Source: Notoacmeibacter sp. (GTDB lineage: Bacteria; Pseudomonadota; Alphaproteobacteria; Rhizobiales; Rhizobiaceae). From it: a stretch of DNA of 64,000 nt. Location of the stretch: assembly GCA_019912385.1 (NCBI GenBank), contig JAIOIW010000117.1:33532-97531 (forward strand), written 5' to 3'. Numbering within the stretch: the first letter of the stretch is position 1; every line of letters starts with the position of its first letter. Below, one piece after another: positions 42,653-50,661 of this stretch. Under the pieces are notes generated by a model. It did no database searches. It was given only the letters and a program-made list of their open reading frames with translations, and was not told where the DNA came from. Made by a program: the position numbers and the translations under genes.

Positions 42653-43974
42653 CATGCCGGGATCCATCCGTCCTCCAGTTCATTGTCGCGCGGCGGCGCG
42701 GGCGGATCGCCGACCGGCCGCCATGGAACCTGGTCTGCGCGGCCGGCGGCATTGATCGCCAGAAACAGCGCCCAGGTCCTGTCCGCGTGGTCGTCGTCGC
42801 GCTCGGCGACGAAACGCGGTGTGCCGGTCGGCGATGACACCTTGCGCACCTTGTGCAGATCGGCGCGGTATTTCGCGTCGCCCTGGGGAATGCGGATGCG
42901 GCGGTCCTCGAAGGCTTCCTTGCCGGCCGTCGCCATCACCAGTTTGGAGGAGCTGGTAAACAGCACGCCCTCGACCCGGCTGCGGTAGCGCCGCTGCGCG
43001 TCCTCGACCACCTTCTCGCCCATGCCGGTCTGGTCGATGCAGGCGCGGGCCACGTTGTAGCGCGCCATCACGTCGTCGAACGCCTCGTCCATCTGAGCGA
43101 AGGTCGCGCGCTTCTGCTCGATGCGTTCGCGCTCCCACAGCACGTCGCCGACTTCCTCCAGCACCGTGATGACGTGAAGGTCGTTTCGTCGGCCGATGTC
43201 GCGGCCGACATAGCAGACACCGCCCTGGTATCCGTCCGGGTCTCCGGCAGCCTCGTCCTCGACGCTGGAGATCAGGTCGTAGGACAGCCAGGCCGACGCC
43301 TCGTCGAGCCATTGCAGCTCGTATTCCTGCGACCAGGCATCCTCGTCGGCGAGGCCGGCGCGCAGCTCGTCGATATCGCGCGGCAGTCCGTCGCGCACGG
43401 CCCGGTAGATGTCGACGATGTGCTTCGACCAGGTGTCGCCGTCCGACGTCATCAGCTCGTAGAACTTGTTGCCCTTGCCGTTCGGCGTCGATGTCACGCG
43501 GATTTTCCAGCCCGCCGAGATCACAGGAAACAGCGCTTTCCAGATCTCGTTCGAATCCTTGTGAAAGGCGAACTCGTCGAGGAAGCAATTGGCCGAGAAA
43601 CCGCGCGCCGTGTCCGGGTTGGCCGGCAGCCCGGTGATCCGCGAGCCGTGCGGCAGCTCGATCTCCAGCGCCCGGTAGGAGCCCTCCGCGCCCTCCCAGT
43701 CATATTCGGCTTCCTGGAAGGCGAGCCCGTAGGCCTGGGCGTGGCGCTTGACGCCCTCGTTCATCGCCTCGCGCGCCTGGCGCTCGCCGCGCGACAGGAT
43801 CACCCAGCGCGTGCGCCGGCCGGCGGCCGCGTGTTCGAACGCGTCGTCGACCGTCTCAAGCGTCGTGGTGAAGGTCTTGCCGGTCTGGCGCGCGAACATG
43901 CCGATCTTGAACCGCGCGGGGTCGAGGAGCCACTCGCGCTGGTAGGCATAGAGCGGGACAGCGGGGCCGGTCAT
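42652..43974 (-). CDS. Terminase large subunit
   Basis: The protein has 440 residues. The ATPase has Walker A FARQTGKT (about 27-34) and Walker B CFLDEFAF; the C-terminal RNase H-like nuclease has CYVGRDIGRR and ACIDQTGMGEKVVEDA with the metal-binding aspartates. This fits a Mu gp28-like/headful terminase. It overlaps the gp27-like small subunit by 4 bases. Confidence 0.92.
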   Translation of the reverse strand: MTGPAVPLYAYQREWLLDPARFKIGMFARQTGKTFTTTLETVDDAFEHAAAGRRTRWVILSRGERQAREAMNEGVKRHAQAYGLAFQEAEYDWEGAEGSYRALEIELPHGSRITGLPANPDTARGFSANCFLDEFAFHKDSNEIWKALFPVISAGWKIRVTSTPNGKGNKFYELMTSDGDTWSKHIVDIYRAVRDGLPRDIDELRAGLADEDAWSQEYELQWLDEASAWLSYDLISSVEDEAAGDPDGYQGGVCYVGRDIGRRNDLHVITVLEEVGDVLWERERIEQKRATFAQMDEAFDDVMARYNVARACIDQTGMGEKVVEDAQRRYRSRVEGVLFTSSSKLVMATAGKEAFEDRRIRIPQGDAKYRADLHKVRKVSSPTGTPRFVAERDDDHADRTWALFLAINAAGRADQVPWRPVGDPPAPPRDNELEDGWIPA

Positions 43975-44540
43975 CGTTCGAATATCCCGTAAATGTCCTC
44001 GCGGATACGCCGCAGCACGTCTGCGCCATCCTTGCGCCCGCCGCTTTCCATCGCCGCCTCGGCCGCGTCGAACGCCTGGTCGACCTGGTCGCGGGTTTCG
44101 CTCTTCGCCTTCTGGCGTTCCCCGGCGCTCATCCGCTGCGCAGACAGCAGGGCCGCGAGCGCGCGGGCCATGTCGAGGATCTCCTTGGGCCTGGCATCGC
44201 CGGTGACGTTGAAATTGTAGATTGCCGTCTTCAGCATCTGCACCAGCATGATGGTGAAATCGTCGGCCTTGTCCGGGCCATAGGCCTCGGCGAAGGCGGA
44301 TGTCATCGCCATCGCCTCGTCATAGCCTGCGAAGATCTTGCGCTTCTTCAGCGCGTAGCGGCCGAACGCCGAACGGGAGATCGGCCCCAGGCCGATGACG
44401 GCGAGGCGATCGTTGAACTCGAACAGGATATCGTTGTCGGTACGCCGGCCGGCATTGAGCTCGTTGATCGCCCAGTTGATGTCGGGCGTTGCCGCCTCCG
44501 GCAGCAGCTCGATCGACGACAGGCGGTGCGCCTCGGCCAT
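43971..44540 (-). CDS. Terminase small subunit, Mu gp27 family (DUF3486)
   Basis: The protein has 189 residues. The start LSSIELLPEAATPDINWAINELNAGRRTDNDILFEFNDRLAVIGLGPISRSAFGRY matches DUF3486, the Mu gp27 family. It lies between the gp26-like gene and the terminase large subunit, as in Mu. Confidence 0.88.
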   Translation of the reverse strand: MAEAHRLSSIELLPEAATPDINWAINELNAGRRTDNDILFEFNDRLAVIGLGPISRSAFGRYALKKRKIFAGYDEAMAMTSAFAEAYGPDKADDFTIMLVQMLKTAIYNFNVTGDARPKEILDMARALAALLSAQRMSAGERQKAKSETRDQVDQAFDAAEAAMESGGRKDGADVLRRIREDIYGIFER

Positions 44541-44544
44541 CGCC

Positions 44545-44841
44545 TCAAGCCTCCGGCGAGGGACGCGCCACGCCTTCGATCACCGATCGGCGTTCGACAT
44601 GGTCGAGGCCGGCCCTGGTGATCGAGGCGATCATCACGGTTCCGGCCTCGATGATCGTGACCGCGCCAAGATCGTCGAGCGCCCGCAATTGTGTGCGCAC
44701 CCAGTCGCGGCTCTTGCGATAGCCGAAGCCGTCGAGCACGCTGGTCAGGATGGTTTCGTTGAGCCGGCCGTCGGTCTGGTGCGCCAGCTCCTTCAGGATC
44801 ACCAGCCTGGCGTCGGCGCGCAGATGTTCCTCGAAGTTCAT
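44545..44841 (-). CDS. Mu gp26-like/VpaChn25_0724 family protein
   Basis: The protein has 98 residues, a winged-helix-like fold: LRADARLVILKELAHQTDGRLNETILTSVLDGFGYRKSRDWVRTQLRALDDLGAVTIIEAGTVMIASITRAGLDHVE. The start of the gene overlaps the DUF2730 stop by 4 bases. Order DUF2730, gp26-like, gp27 is conserved among Mu-like phages. Confidence 0.83.
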   Translation of the reverse strand: MNFEEHLRADARLVILKELAHQTDGRLNETILTSVLDGFGYRKSRDWVRTQLRALDDLGAVTIIEAGTVMIASITRAGLDHVERRSVIEGVARPSPEA

Positions 44842-45170
44842 GTCGTCTCTTTCTTGTTCAGATAGTCTTCGACCCGGCGAACCGCCCGGTTGACGCCGGT
44901 CACACTCTCGTCGAGCCGTCCGATCGATCCCTTCACGTCGGAGAGCGACAGCTTGAGGTCGTTGACATCGTCCTTTGACGGCAGGTGGCGCAGTTCCTGT
45001 TCAACCGACTGGATACGCCGGTCATGTGCCACGACGGTTGTCTTGAGGCTGCTGATCGCTGTCGCATTCTCTTTTGCCCCGGAGCCAAAAAAGGTCTTTG
45101 CGTGACCGAGAAGCGCAATGACAGCCAGCGCCGCCGTGACCCATGGAATGATCGCTGCAAGATCCATCAA
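44838..45170 (-). CDS. Mu gp25-like protein (DUF2730)
   Basis: The protein has 110 residues. One N-terminal membrane segment (IIPWVTAALAVIALLGH) is followed by a coiled coil (RRIQSVEQELRHLPSKDDVNDLKLSLSDVKGSIGRLDESV), the DUF2730 pattern. Function unknown. Confidence 0.8.
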   Translation of the reverse strand: MMDLAAIIPWVTAALAVIALLGHAKTFFGSGAKENATAISSLKTTVVAHDRRIQSVEQELRHLPSKDDVNDLKLSLSDVKGSIGRLDESVTGVNRAVRRVEDYLNKKETT

Positions 45171-45388
45171 CGCCCCCTCGATCGGCTTTCATATGCGCCT
45201 TGACAGCCGACGCAGCGCGTCGCGAAGGGCGCGGCCTTGCGCCTGGCCGCGTCGATCGCCTCGCCGCAGTCGGCGCAGACGTCGGCGCCGGTTCCCGTTA
45301 CGGCGGCGCCGACACGGGCGATGCCGGCCGCCGTCTCGGCGGCGACGAAGGCCTCGGCGCGCTCGATGTCGGCTTCCGTCGCCCTCAC
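45167..45388 (-). CDS. TraR/DksA-type zinc-finger protein (Mu gp24-like)
   Basis: The protein has 73 residues. The four-cysteine finger is CADC...CVGC in DVCADCGEAIDAARRKAAPFATRCVGCQ. Translation starts at GTG (45388) which overlaps the upstream stop (GTGA). TraR-like proteins bind RNA polymerase through the secondary channel and alter promoter choice. Confidence 0.82.
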   Translation of the reverse strand: MRATEADIERAEAFVAAETAAGIARVGAAVTGTGADVCADCGEAIDAARRKAAPFATRCVGCQGAYESRSRGR

Positions 45389-45609
45389 CGGACCGCCCTC
45401 CGCCAGGCAGCGAACAGCTTGCCGTGGCAGGTGCGCAGGTATCGCGCCTGCTCCTGGACGCCGATCATTTCGGGATCCCCCGCCATGCGTTCGACCGCCT
45501 CGCACTCGTGGCGCAGCGCATTGGCCAGCGCCGCGACCTCGTCGAGGTCGAGCTCGATCATCAGGACCGTCTTGTGCGACGCCCCCCCATTGGTCGGCAG
45601 CACCCTCAC
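45385..45609 (-). CDS. Small phage protein in the lysis cluster
   Basis: The protein has 74 residues from the GTG at 45609, which overlaps the upstream stop (GTGA). IELDLDEVAALANALRHECEAVERMAGDPEMIGVQEQARYLRTCHGKLFAAWRRAVR is helical and without a known motif. The overlapping start and stop on both sides support the reading frame. Confidence 0.6.
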   Translation of the reverse strand: MRVLPTNGGASHKTVLMIELDLDEVAALANALRHECEAVERMAGDPEMIGVQEQARYLRTCHGKLFAAWRRAVR

Positions 45610-45719
45610 TGCGCCACCCTCTCGATCGTGGCCGGGTCCGGCCACCACAGCTCCACGGTGAGGCAGACAACAGCCAGGAGCGCCATGGCGCCGATGATGG
45701 CGCGTTCCCACCCGGTCAC
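45606..45719 (-). CDS. 37-residue membrane micro-protein
   Basis: It starts with GTG at 45719, overlapping the holin stop (GTGA), and stops within the next GTGA. One membrane segment (AIIGAMALLAVVCLTVELWW) fills most of it. Size and place suggest a small holin or spanin-like partner. The conventional ATG-based ORF here misses it. Confidence 0.55.
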   Translation of the reverse strand: MTGWERAIIGAMALLAVVCLTVELWWPDPATIERVAQ

Positions 45720-46252
45720 GAGCGCCTCCAGCCGGCCACGGCGCCGGCGATCGACTTGCCGAATTCCTTCACCGTGTGGCCGCCCATGTAGAGGGCGAGA
45801 AACCAGCTGGTCAGCGTCAGCATCGTGCCCAGGTCGATCGCCTCGATCGGTGCGACCGCCGAGCGGTTGAACAGCGGCACGAAGATCAGCCGCCAGATCC
45901 AGAAGATCGCCAGCAGGTACATCCAGCCCGGCCGCCAGGCCCACTGGATCACGTTCTCGCTTTTCGCCTCGGTCTCGGCGAGTGCGAACTGGCCCTCCAG
46001 CCCCGCTTTCCAGACCTCGGCCATTTCGGCCTCTGTCTCGGCGATCGCCTGCTTGACGGCATCCGGGTCGGATTCGGCCAGGCCGGGCAGTCCCTCCTCG
46101 GTCGTGCCGGCCTTGGTCGCGATGGTGCGGATGATGGTGCCGGCGATCTCGCCGCCCTTCCTGCCGATCGCTCTGGTGAGAATGCCCTCGATGATCGGCG
46201 CGCCGATCTCCTTGGCGAGCACGGCGATGATGCCGCCTGCAAGCAAGCTCAT
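45716..46252 (-). CDS. Holin of the three-transmembrane (GTA/phage) type
   Basis: The protein has 178 residues: IIRTIATKAGTTEEGLPGLAESDPDAVKQAIAETEAEMAEVWKAGLEGQFALAETEAKSENVIQWAWRPGWMYLLAIFWIWRLIFVPLFN, then a final membrane segment. The W-R-P segment and helical periplasmic hairpin are typical of the 3TM holin family. It lies beside the lysozyme gene. Confidence 0.82.
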   Translation of the reverse strand: MSLLAGGIIAVLAKEIGAPIIEGILTRAIGRKGGEIAGTIIRTIATKAGTTEEGLPGLAESDPDAVKQAIAETEAEMAEVWKAGLEGQFALAETEAKSENVIQWAWRPGWMYLLAIFWIWRLIFVPLFNRSAVAPIEAIDLGTMLTLTSWFLALYMGGHTVKEFGKSIAGAVAGWRRS

Positions 46253-46253
46253 G

Positions 46254-46595
46254 TCAGCTTTCCTTTTCCATGAAAGGCAGCGCGTCGAGATCCATGCCCT
46301 TGCCTGTGATGACCATGCAGGCGGTGCCGTCCGGCGTCAGTGTCAGGACGGTAAAGCTTGTTCCCGCCGGAGCCGCGAAGATGCGCATGGCCAGTGTCTC
46401 GTCGATCAGGCCGCCGCCGATATCGCGCTCCTGGAAGTCCCTTTCCAGATAACGCGTCATTGTTTCGAACGGCGCGCAATGCGCCGCTTGCGCTGAGCCG
46501 CTGGCAATCCAGGCGCCGAGTGCTATGGCAGTCACGAGTACCGCAAGAAGGATGGAGAAGAAGCCGCGCGAGCAGCCATCCGGAGCGCGTGTCAT
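46254..46595 (-). CDS. Small secreted/anchored protein of the lysis module
   Basis: The protein has 113 residues. A membrane or signal segment (FFSILLAVLVTAIALGAWIASGSAQAA) precedes a small domain with two cysteines (AHCAPFETMTRYL, GTACMVITG). It sits between lysozyme and holin genes with 4-base and 1-base spacing, so a lysis accessory is plausible. No family was recognised. Confidence 0.6.
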   Translation of the reverse strand: MTRAPDGCSRGFFSILLAVLVTAIALGAWIASGSAQAAHCAPFETMTRYLERDFQERDIGGGLIDETLAMRIFAAPAGTSFTVLTLTPDGTACMVITGKGMDLDALPFMEKES

Positions 46596-47554
46596 GCCCG
46601 TTTTCCTTTCCTGGCAAGGCTCGCGAGCGCGAGCTTGAGTTCGTCGCGGTACCGCCAGGCGAGCCAGCCTCCGGCAATGACCAGGACGGCGAGCCCGCCC
46701 CACAGCAGAAGATCGCCATAGCCGGTCGCGTCGACAGTCGTGTCGGCGCCGCCGGCCGCCGCCGTTCCGCCGCCGCCCGCACCGGTCCTGGCCGCCTTGC
46801 GCTTGAGATCGATCACGCGCTGAAGCTGGTCGAGCGTCGCGCGGCCGAGCACGCCGTCATTGTCGAGCTGCTTGTGCTGGCGCTGAAAGGTCAGCACGGC
46901 CGCCTTGATATGCGGGTCGTTCCTGTCGCGCCAACGATTGCGGTCGAGGAACCCAAGCTGGACCAGCCAATCCAAACCCTGCCCAAAATCATCATCACCG
47001 ATCCACCAGTCGGGCATGGCGCGCTCGATCGCCGGCACGGAGCCGAGATCGGGCGGCGTCTTCACCCAGGCCGGCCAGCGGTTGAATTCAAGGATGGTCG
47101 CGCCTTCCCGGCGACGCCGCACCAGGCCGGGAAGGCGCCGGCCGCGCGCGGTGCGCGCGGTCACGCGATAGAGGCTGGCCGATTTCGTGATCTCGCCGCG
47201 CGCAAGCGCTGCGAACCATTTCCATTTCAGGGCACGCGGCCCGCAATTGTAGCTCATGTCGATTGCCGCCGCGGTCGCGTGCGGCGTCGCGGCGCTGAGG
47301 CGGTCGAGCACCGGCGGCGCATATTCCTCCGCGATCAGCAGGGTGAGCAGGCGCAACGCGTCGCCCTTGGAGATCGTGTCGCCGGAACGGAACTTGCGGC
47401 CGTGCTTCTTCACCCAGTACTCGCGGAAAACGCGGGAAGACCAGGTGAACCCGAAGCCGATCGTCGGCACGCCGACCGGGTCGCGGTACCAGCGGGAGAC
47501 GAAGCCTTCATGCCCGCCGGTCCACGGCACCAGGCGCAAATCGAAGTCGGGCAT
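46592..47554 (-). CDS. Endolysin: GH24-type lysozyme with peptidoglycan-binding domain
   Basis: The protein has 320 residues. The catalytic triad E16, D25, T31 (HEGFVSRWYRDPVGVPTIGFG) has exactly the spacing of T4 lysozyme (E11-D20-T26). A PG-binding-like domain (IKAAVLTFQRQHKQLDNDGVLGRATLDQLQ) follows, then a membrane segment near residues 285-305 (LLLWGGLAVLVIAGGWLAW). A C-terminal membrane anchor on an endolysin is unusual. The start is at 47554; the extension to 47905 is a shadow. Confidence 0.85.
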   Translation of the reverse strand: MPDFDLRLVPWTGGHEGFVSRWYRDPVGVPTIGFGFTWSSRVFREYWVKKHGRKFRSGDTISKGDALRLLTLLIAEEYAPPVLDRLSAATPHATAAAIDMSYNCGPRALKWKWFAALARGEITKSASLYRVTARTARGRRLPGLVRRRREGATILEFNRWPAWVKTPPDLGSVPAIERAMPDWWIGDDDFGQGLDWLVQLGFLDRNRWRDRNDPHIKAAVLTFQRQHKQLDNDGVLGRATLDQLQRVIDLKRKAARTGAGGGGTAAAGGADTTVDATGYGDLLLWGGLAVLVIAGGWLAWRYRDELKLALASLARKGKRA

Positions 47555-47640
47555 GAAAAGCCTCCGGCTGGCAATCGCGGCCGGGAAAAGACGGGGTTTG
47601 TCTTTTGCCGCCGGCCGCTTTAACGTCGCCGGATCGTCGT

Positions 47641-48090
47641 CTATTTTCGGGATAGCATTCGCCCCGGAAGATGTTCCGGGTGCCGGGAAAACATGTCGCC
47701 CTGGGCGTCGTCGCCGGGGCGGGTCCTCGCCTTGCGCAGCCTGACGCCGCGTCCTGTATAGCCGGTCGCCAGCGCAATCGCGCTTTCCGAATGGCCCTCG
47801 GCGATCATCCTGTCGACCTTGCGGCGGATCTGCGCCGCCGTCCCGGCCGGCCCGAGCGGTAGCTCCAGCCGGCAGCCGGGGCCGGATCCGGTGAAGTGGG
47901 CGCAAAGCGCGTCGGCCGCGCGTCGGCCGACCGCTTCGGTCAGCCAGTGATCGTCCGGTGCCGCGGCCGGAATATAGACCTCGGTACCGCCGCGGACTTC
48001 CGCCAGTTTCAGCGCGGCGTCGAGGCCGGCCACCTGGGCGACCTCGGCAAGCAGCGCCGGCAACCAGCTATGGCGGGGCGCGTCATTCAT
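47641..48090 (-). CDS. Mor/C-family transcription activator
   Basis: The protein has 149 residues: LPALLAEVAQVAGLDAALKLAEVRGGTEVYIPAA, then IRRKVDRMIAEGHSESAIALATGYTGRGVRLRKAR, where the second part is the HTH. Mor activates Mu middle transcription of C, which turns on late genes. The position, just before the lysis and head genes, fits. Confidence 0.85.
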   Translation of the reverse strand: MNDAPRHSWLPALLAEVAQVAGLDAALKLAEVRGGTEVYIPAAAPDDHWLTEAVGRRAADALCAHFTGSGPGCRLELPLGPAGTAAQIRRKVDRMIAEGHSESAIALATGYTGRGVRLRKARTRPGDDAQGDMFSRHPEHLPGRMLSRK

Positions 48091-48346
48091 CGTCGTCGCA
48101 GCGGTCCAGATTGTGGATGAGTTCCGTCATCGCCTCGTGCCCGACGATCGTCTTGTCATGCAGGCTGGTCACCACCACCGCGCCGCGCAGCAGAAACCGG
48201 GCGCCGCCAAACCGGATCACCGGCGCGTCGGCTTCCACGCCGCGCGCGCAACCGGAGGCGATCGCCGACCGCACCGCATCGACATCGATGCCGCAAACGC
48301 GCTCCAGATAGCGCAGCACCGCATGGTCGGTGACGGTGACGGTCAT
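48083..48346 (-). CDS. Phage hypothetical protein
   Basis: The protein has 87 residues. TVTDHAVLRYLERVCGIDVDAVRSAI, then FRFLLRGAVVVTSLHDKTIVG-like segments suggest a small alpha/beta fold seen in Mu-like phages between gemA and mor. There is no functional motif. Confidence 0.65.
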   Translation of the reverse strand: MTVTVTDHAVLRYLERVCGIDVDAVRSAIASGCARGVEADAPVIRFGGARFLLRGAVVVTSLHDKTIVGHEAMTELIHNLDRCDDDE

Positions 48347-48349
48347 CGT

Positions 48350-48991
48350 TCAGCCGCCTTTCATCGCCCGGACGCGCTCGCCGAGTTCGTTCATCACCGG
48401 GATCCAGTTGGCCTCCTCGGTTCGCGGCGCGAGATACTGCCCGTCGATCTCGCCGAGCAGGCGCTGGAAGGCGATGCGCTGGAGATAGGCGTTGTCGCCC
48501 AGGTGAGGGTGCAGCAATCGGCTCTGTGCCTGTGCAATCCGGTAGCCGGCAAGCTGCGTCCAGTCGGGCCGGGCGCGTTCGACGGTCCAGTCGACACCGG
48601 CGCCGCGCGCCATCCAGGCCTTCAGGGCCTCGATCGCCGCGCGGGCATCCTGCGCATGGTGCAGGAAGCGCGTGTGATCCAGACCGGTCTGGCGTTTGAC
48701 GAAGGCCAGTAGCGCGGCATCATCGCGATTCCTGACGAGGCCGAGATTCCAGGCGCCGATCCATAGCGCCTGGAGCTTCTTTGCAAACTTGCCTTCAAGG
48801 GCCTTTCGGGAGCCCTTCGAAGCCTGTTTGAACCCTTGCCGGCGCAGCTCCTCGACGACCTTCCGCTGCTCGGCCTCGCTCATGTCCTTCGCCGAAGCCT
48901 TGCCGGTCACCCGGACATAAAGGCCGCGGCGCATGTCCTCGTCGAGCCCGAGTTGCCGGCAGCCGACATGGATGGCGCGCAGCGCGGTCAT
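48350..48991 (-). CDS. gemA: Regulatory protein GemA (DUF1018)
   Basis: The protein has 213 residues. The start RAIHVGCRQLGLDEDMRRGLYVRVTGKASAKDMSEAEQRKVVEELRRQGF is the DUF1018 signature; in Mu, GemA modulates host gene expression and DNA topology. The ATG at 48991 overlaps the stop (48988-48990) of the frame that the upstream gene would use if its G11 tract had one more base. Confidence 0.9.
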   Translation of the reverse strand: MTALRAIHVGCRQLGLDEDMRRGLYVRVTGKASAKDMSEAEQRKVVEELRRQGFKQASKGSRKALEGKFAKKLQALWIGAWNLGLVRNRDDAALLAFVKRQTGLDHTRFLHHAQDARAAIEALKAWMARGAGVDWTVERARPDWTQLAGYRIAQAQSRLLHPHLGDNAYLQRIAFQRLLGEIDGQYLAPRTEEANWIPVMNELGERVRAMKGG

Positions 48992-49019
48992 GACGCGGAT
49001 CCTCCGAAAAGATCAGAAA

Positions 49020-49283
49020 TCATCGACCCCCCCCCCCAACAGGAGCCGGGCCGGCCGCCACGATCACATGATTTAGTGTGGAAACGTCCGGGCGGCGTTT
49101 GTGGAAGAAGCGCGGGCGCTGGCCGATGCCGATCGTGGCCAGGTCCACGCTGATGTCGCCATTCGCCCAGACGCCGCCTTGAAATGGGCCGCAGCCGACG
49201 ACGCGACCTGTCTCCATGTCGATCTCCCACCAGGTGAAATCCTGGCCGCGATCCTCGAATTCCACGCGCTCAACATTGCTCAT
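49020..49283 (-). CDS. Phage hypothetical protein, probably frameshifted at a G11 tract
   Basis: The protein has 87 residues: VERVEFEDRGQDFTWWEIDMETGRVVGCGPFQGGVWANGDISVDLATIG, then a Gly run coded by eleven G (49027-49037, C on the plus strand) and an immediate stop. In the next frame the chain would continue SMISDLFGGSAS and stop at 48988, coupled to gemA. So the gene seems to be one base short (or two over). Confidence 0.68.
   Translation of the reverse strand: MSNVERVEFEDRGQDFTWWEIDMETGRVVGCGPFQGGVWANGDISVDLATIGIGQRPRFFHKRRPDVSTLNHVIVAAGPAPVGGGGR
49027..49037 (-). repeat. Homopolymer of 11 G (coding strand)
   Basis: This is a mononucleotide run inside the 3' end of the gene at 49020-49283. 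It could be a slippage or phase-variation site or a sequencing indel. Confidence 0.9.
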
Positions 49284-49522
49284 TGGATTCGTCCTTCCGT
49301 CAGGATGCCCTCGCAGCCCTCACGCATGGTCGTGAGCAGGTCATGGCATGCCGCCTGCCACAGCATTTCGGCATCGGCGGCATCGCCCGCCTGGCCATTC
49401 AGGGTGGCCGCGAGGATCGAGATCAGGATGGACAGCCCGTCATGAAGCGGCAGGCCATTCAGTTCGGCGATGAGGTGCCCAGCGACTTCATTGGCGCGAT
49501 CGGACAACATGCGTTTCGTCAT
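49280..49522 (-). CDS. Phage hypothetical protein
   Basis: The protein has 80 residues: TKRMLSDRANEVAGHLIAELNGLPLHDGLSILISILAATLNGQAGDAADAEMLWQAACHDLLTTMREG, all-helical. Start and stop overlap the neighbours by 4 bases. No recognised family. Confidence 0.62.
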   Translation of the reverse strand: MTKRMLSDRANEVAGHLIAELNGLPLHDGLSILISILAATLNGQAGDAADAEMLWQAACHDLLTTMREGCEGILTEGRIQ

Positions 49523-49701
49523 GACGGCGCTCCCTCCCTTTCGGAGGGGAGGATCGCGGCCGGGTCGGCGGGGTTCGTCTCCACCCCGTGCTCCGCCTTG
49601 CGATGCGCCATGAGCCCCTTCTCCCCGCGCAACTTCTTGCCGCACTCGGGGCATTCGTGGTGCGCGCCGGAACGGCTGCGCTTGTTCGTGCGGGCCGCCA
49701 T
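49519..49701 (-). CDS. Small C2H2 zinc-finger phage protein
   Basis: The protein has 60 residues. The finger is HECPECGKKLRGEKGLMAHRKAEHG (C-x2-C-x12-H-x4-H), flanked by a basic N-terminus (ARTNKRSRSG). C2H2-like fingers occur in some phage early proteins. The ATG at 49701 overlaps the DUF3164 gene. Confidence 0.72.
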   Translation of the reverse strand: MAARTNKRSRSGAHHECPECGKKLRGEKGLMAHRKAEHGVETNPADPAAILPSEREGAPS

Positions 49702-50360
49702 CACGCACCTGCCTTGGCGAGATCGATCGTCACCGCCTTCCACTGGCCGTCATGGCTCGGCCGCTCGTAAAAGCGCACATAGGTCTTCGACCCGGTCACC
49801 CGCATGGCGTCGCGGATCGCGTCCATGGCGCGGACCCAGCGCTCGTCGCCGATATCGAGGCGCAGGAGCATGAAGATCTCGGAGCGGTTGATCTGGCCCT
49901 CCCGGTCGGTATTGAAGGCGCGTGTCACGATCGCGCGGATCTCCGGGCGGCTGTCGGCCGACCATTCGTTCAGGCATTCGTCGATCAGCCCCTTGGCCAC
50001 CTGCAGCTGCGGCCCGAAATCGATGAAATCGGCCACCTGCACCTGCACCTTCATCGTGCCGTCAAAGGTCTGGTAGGTCCGGTTGCCCTTCTTCCCGCCC
50101 CTGGCCAGCCCGTATTCCTGCTCCAGCAGCGCGTCGAACTCCATCAGGTCCGTGAAGGTGTGGCCGCGGAACCGGGCGATCTGCTCGGAGAGATCGCGGG
50201 CGAAGCCCATGATCTTGCGGACTGTCTCGTCTTCGAGCTTGTCGGCCGGCTTCACCTGTTCGCACGGCACCAGGTTGCCCTTGGCGTCGGCCATGTAGGG
50301 CTTGCCGTTGACATTGGTCACACCCTCGTCCGTCTCTTCCAGGATAACGGCTTCAGTCAT
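49701..50360 (-). CDS. DUF3164 family protein
   Basis: The protein has 219 residues: VNGKPYMADAKGNLVPCEQVKPADKLEDETVRKIMGFARDLSEQIARFRGHTFTDLMEFDALLEQEYGLARGGKKGNRTYQTFDGTMKVQVQVADFIDFGPQLQVAK and later RSEIFMLLRLDIGDERWVRAMDAIRDAM. This is the DUF3164 pattern, very frequent between MuB and GemA genes in Mu-like phages. GAGGAG lies 7 nt before the ATG at 50360. Confidence 0.88.
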   Translation of the reverse strand: MTEAVILEETDEGVTNVNGKPYMADAKGNLVPCEQVKPADKLEDETVRKIMGFARDLSEQIARFRGHTFTDLMEFDALLEQEYGLARGGKKGNRTYQTFDGTMKVQVQVADFIDFGPQLQVAKGLIDECLNEWSADSRPEIRAIVTRAFNTDREGQINRSEIFMLLRLDIGDERWVRAMDAIRDAMRVTGSKTYVRFYERPSHDGQWKAVTIDLAKAGA

Positions 50361-50661
50361 CGTTCGACTCCTCTTCATTGCGCCCGCGAAGGGCGTTCAT
50401 CAGCGTGTTGATTTTTCCCGCCTGGATCTCGACGGCATGCGCCCGAACGTCGTCTGCCGGCAGAGCAAGCGCTCGTGCAAGGATCTCGCCCTCCACCGCA
50501 ATTTCCCAGAAACGCTCGACCGCATGGGCCAGCGCGAGAACCTCGGCGGCGGACGCTGCCACAGCGTTGCGGCTCGGATGGGCAATGACGCGTCCGGCCG
50601 TGTCGATCACGTCGACCTGGGCGGCTGCTTCCCGCATGGCGTCGTCGCGTTCTTCGCTCAT
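50353..50661 (-). CDS. Phage early hypothetical protein
   Basis: The protein has 102 residues, helical and acidic at both ends (MSEERDDAMREAAAQVDVIDTAGRVIAHPSRNAVAASAAEVLALAHAVERFWEIAVEGEILARALAL). Its start overlaps the DnaA-like gene and its stop the DUF3164 gene. No family recognised. Confidence 0.62.
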   Translation of the reverse strand: MSEERDDAMREAAAQVDVIDTAGRVIAHPSRNAVAASAAEVLALAHAVERFWEIAVEGEILARALALPADDVRAHAVEIQAGKINTLMNALRGRNEEESNDD

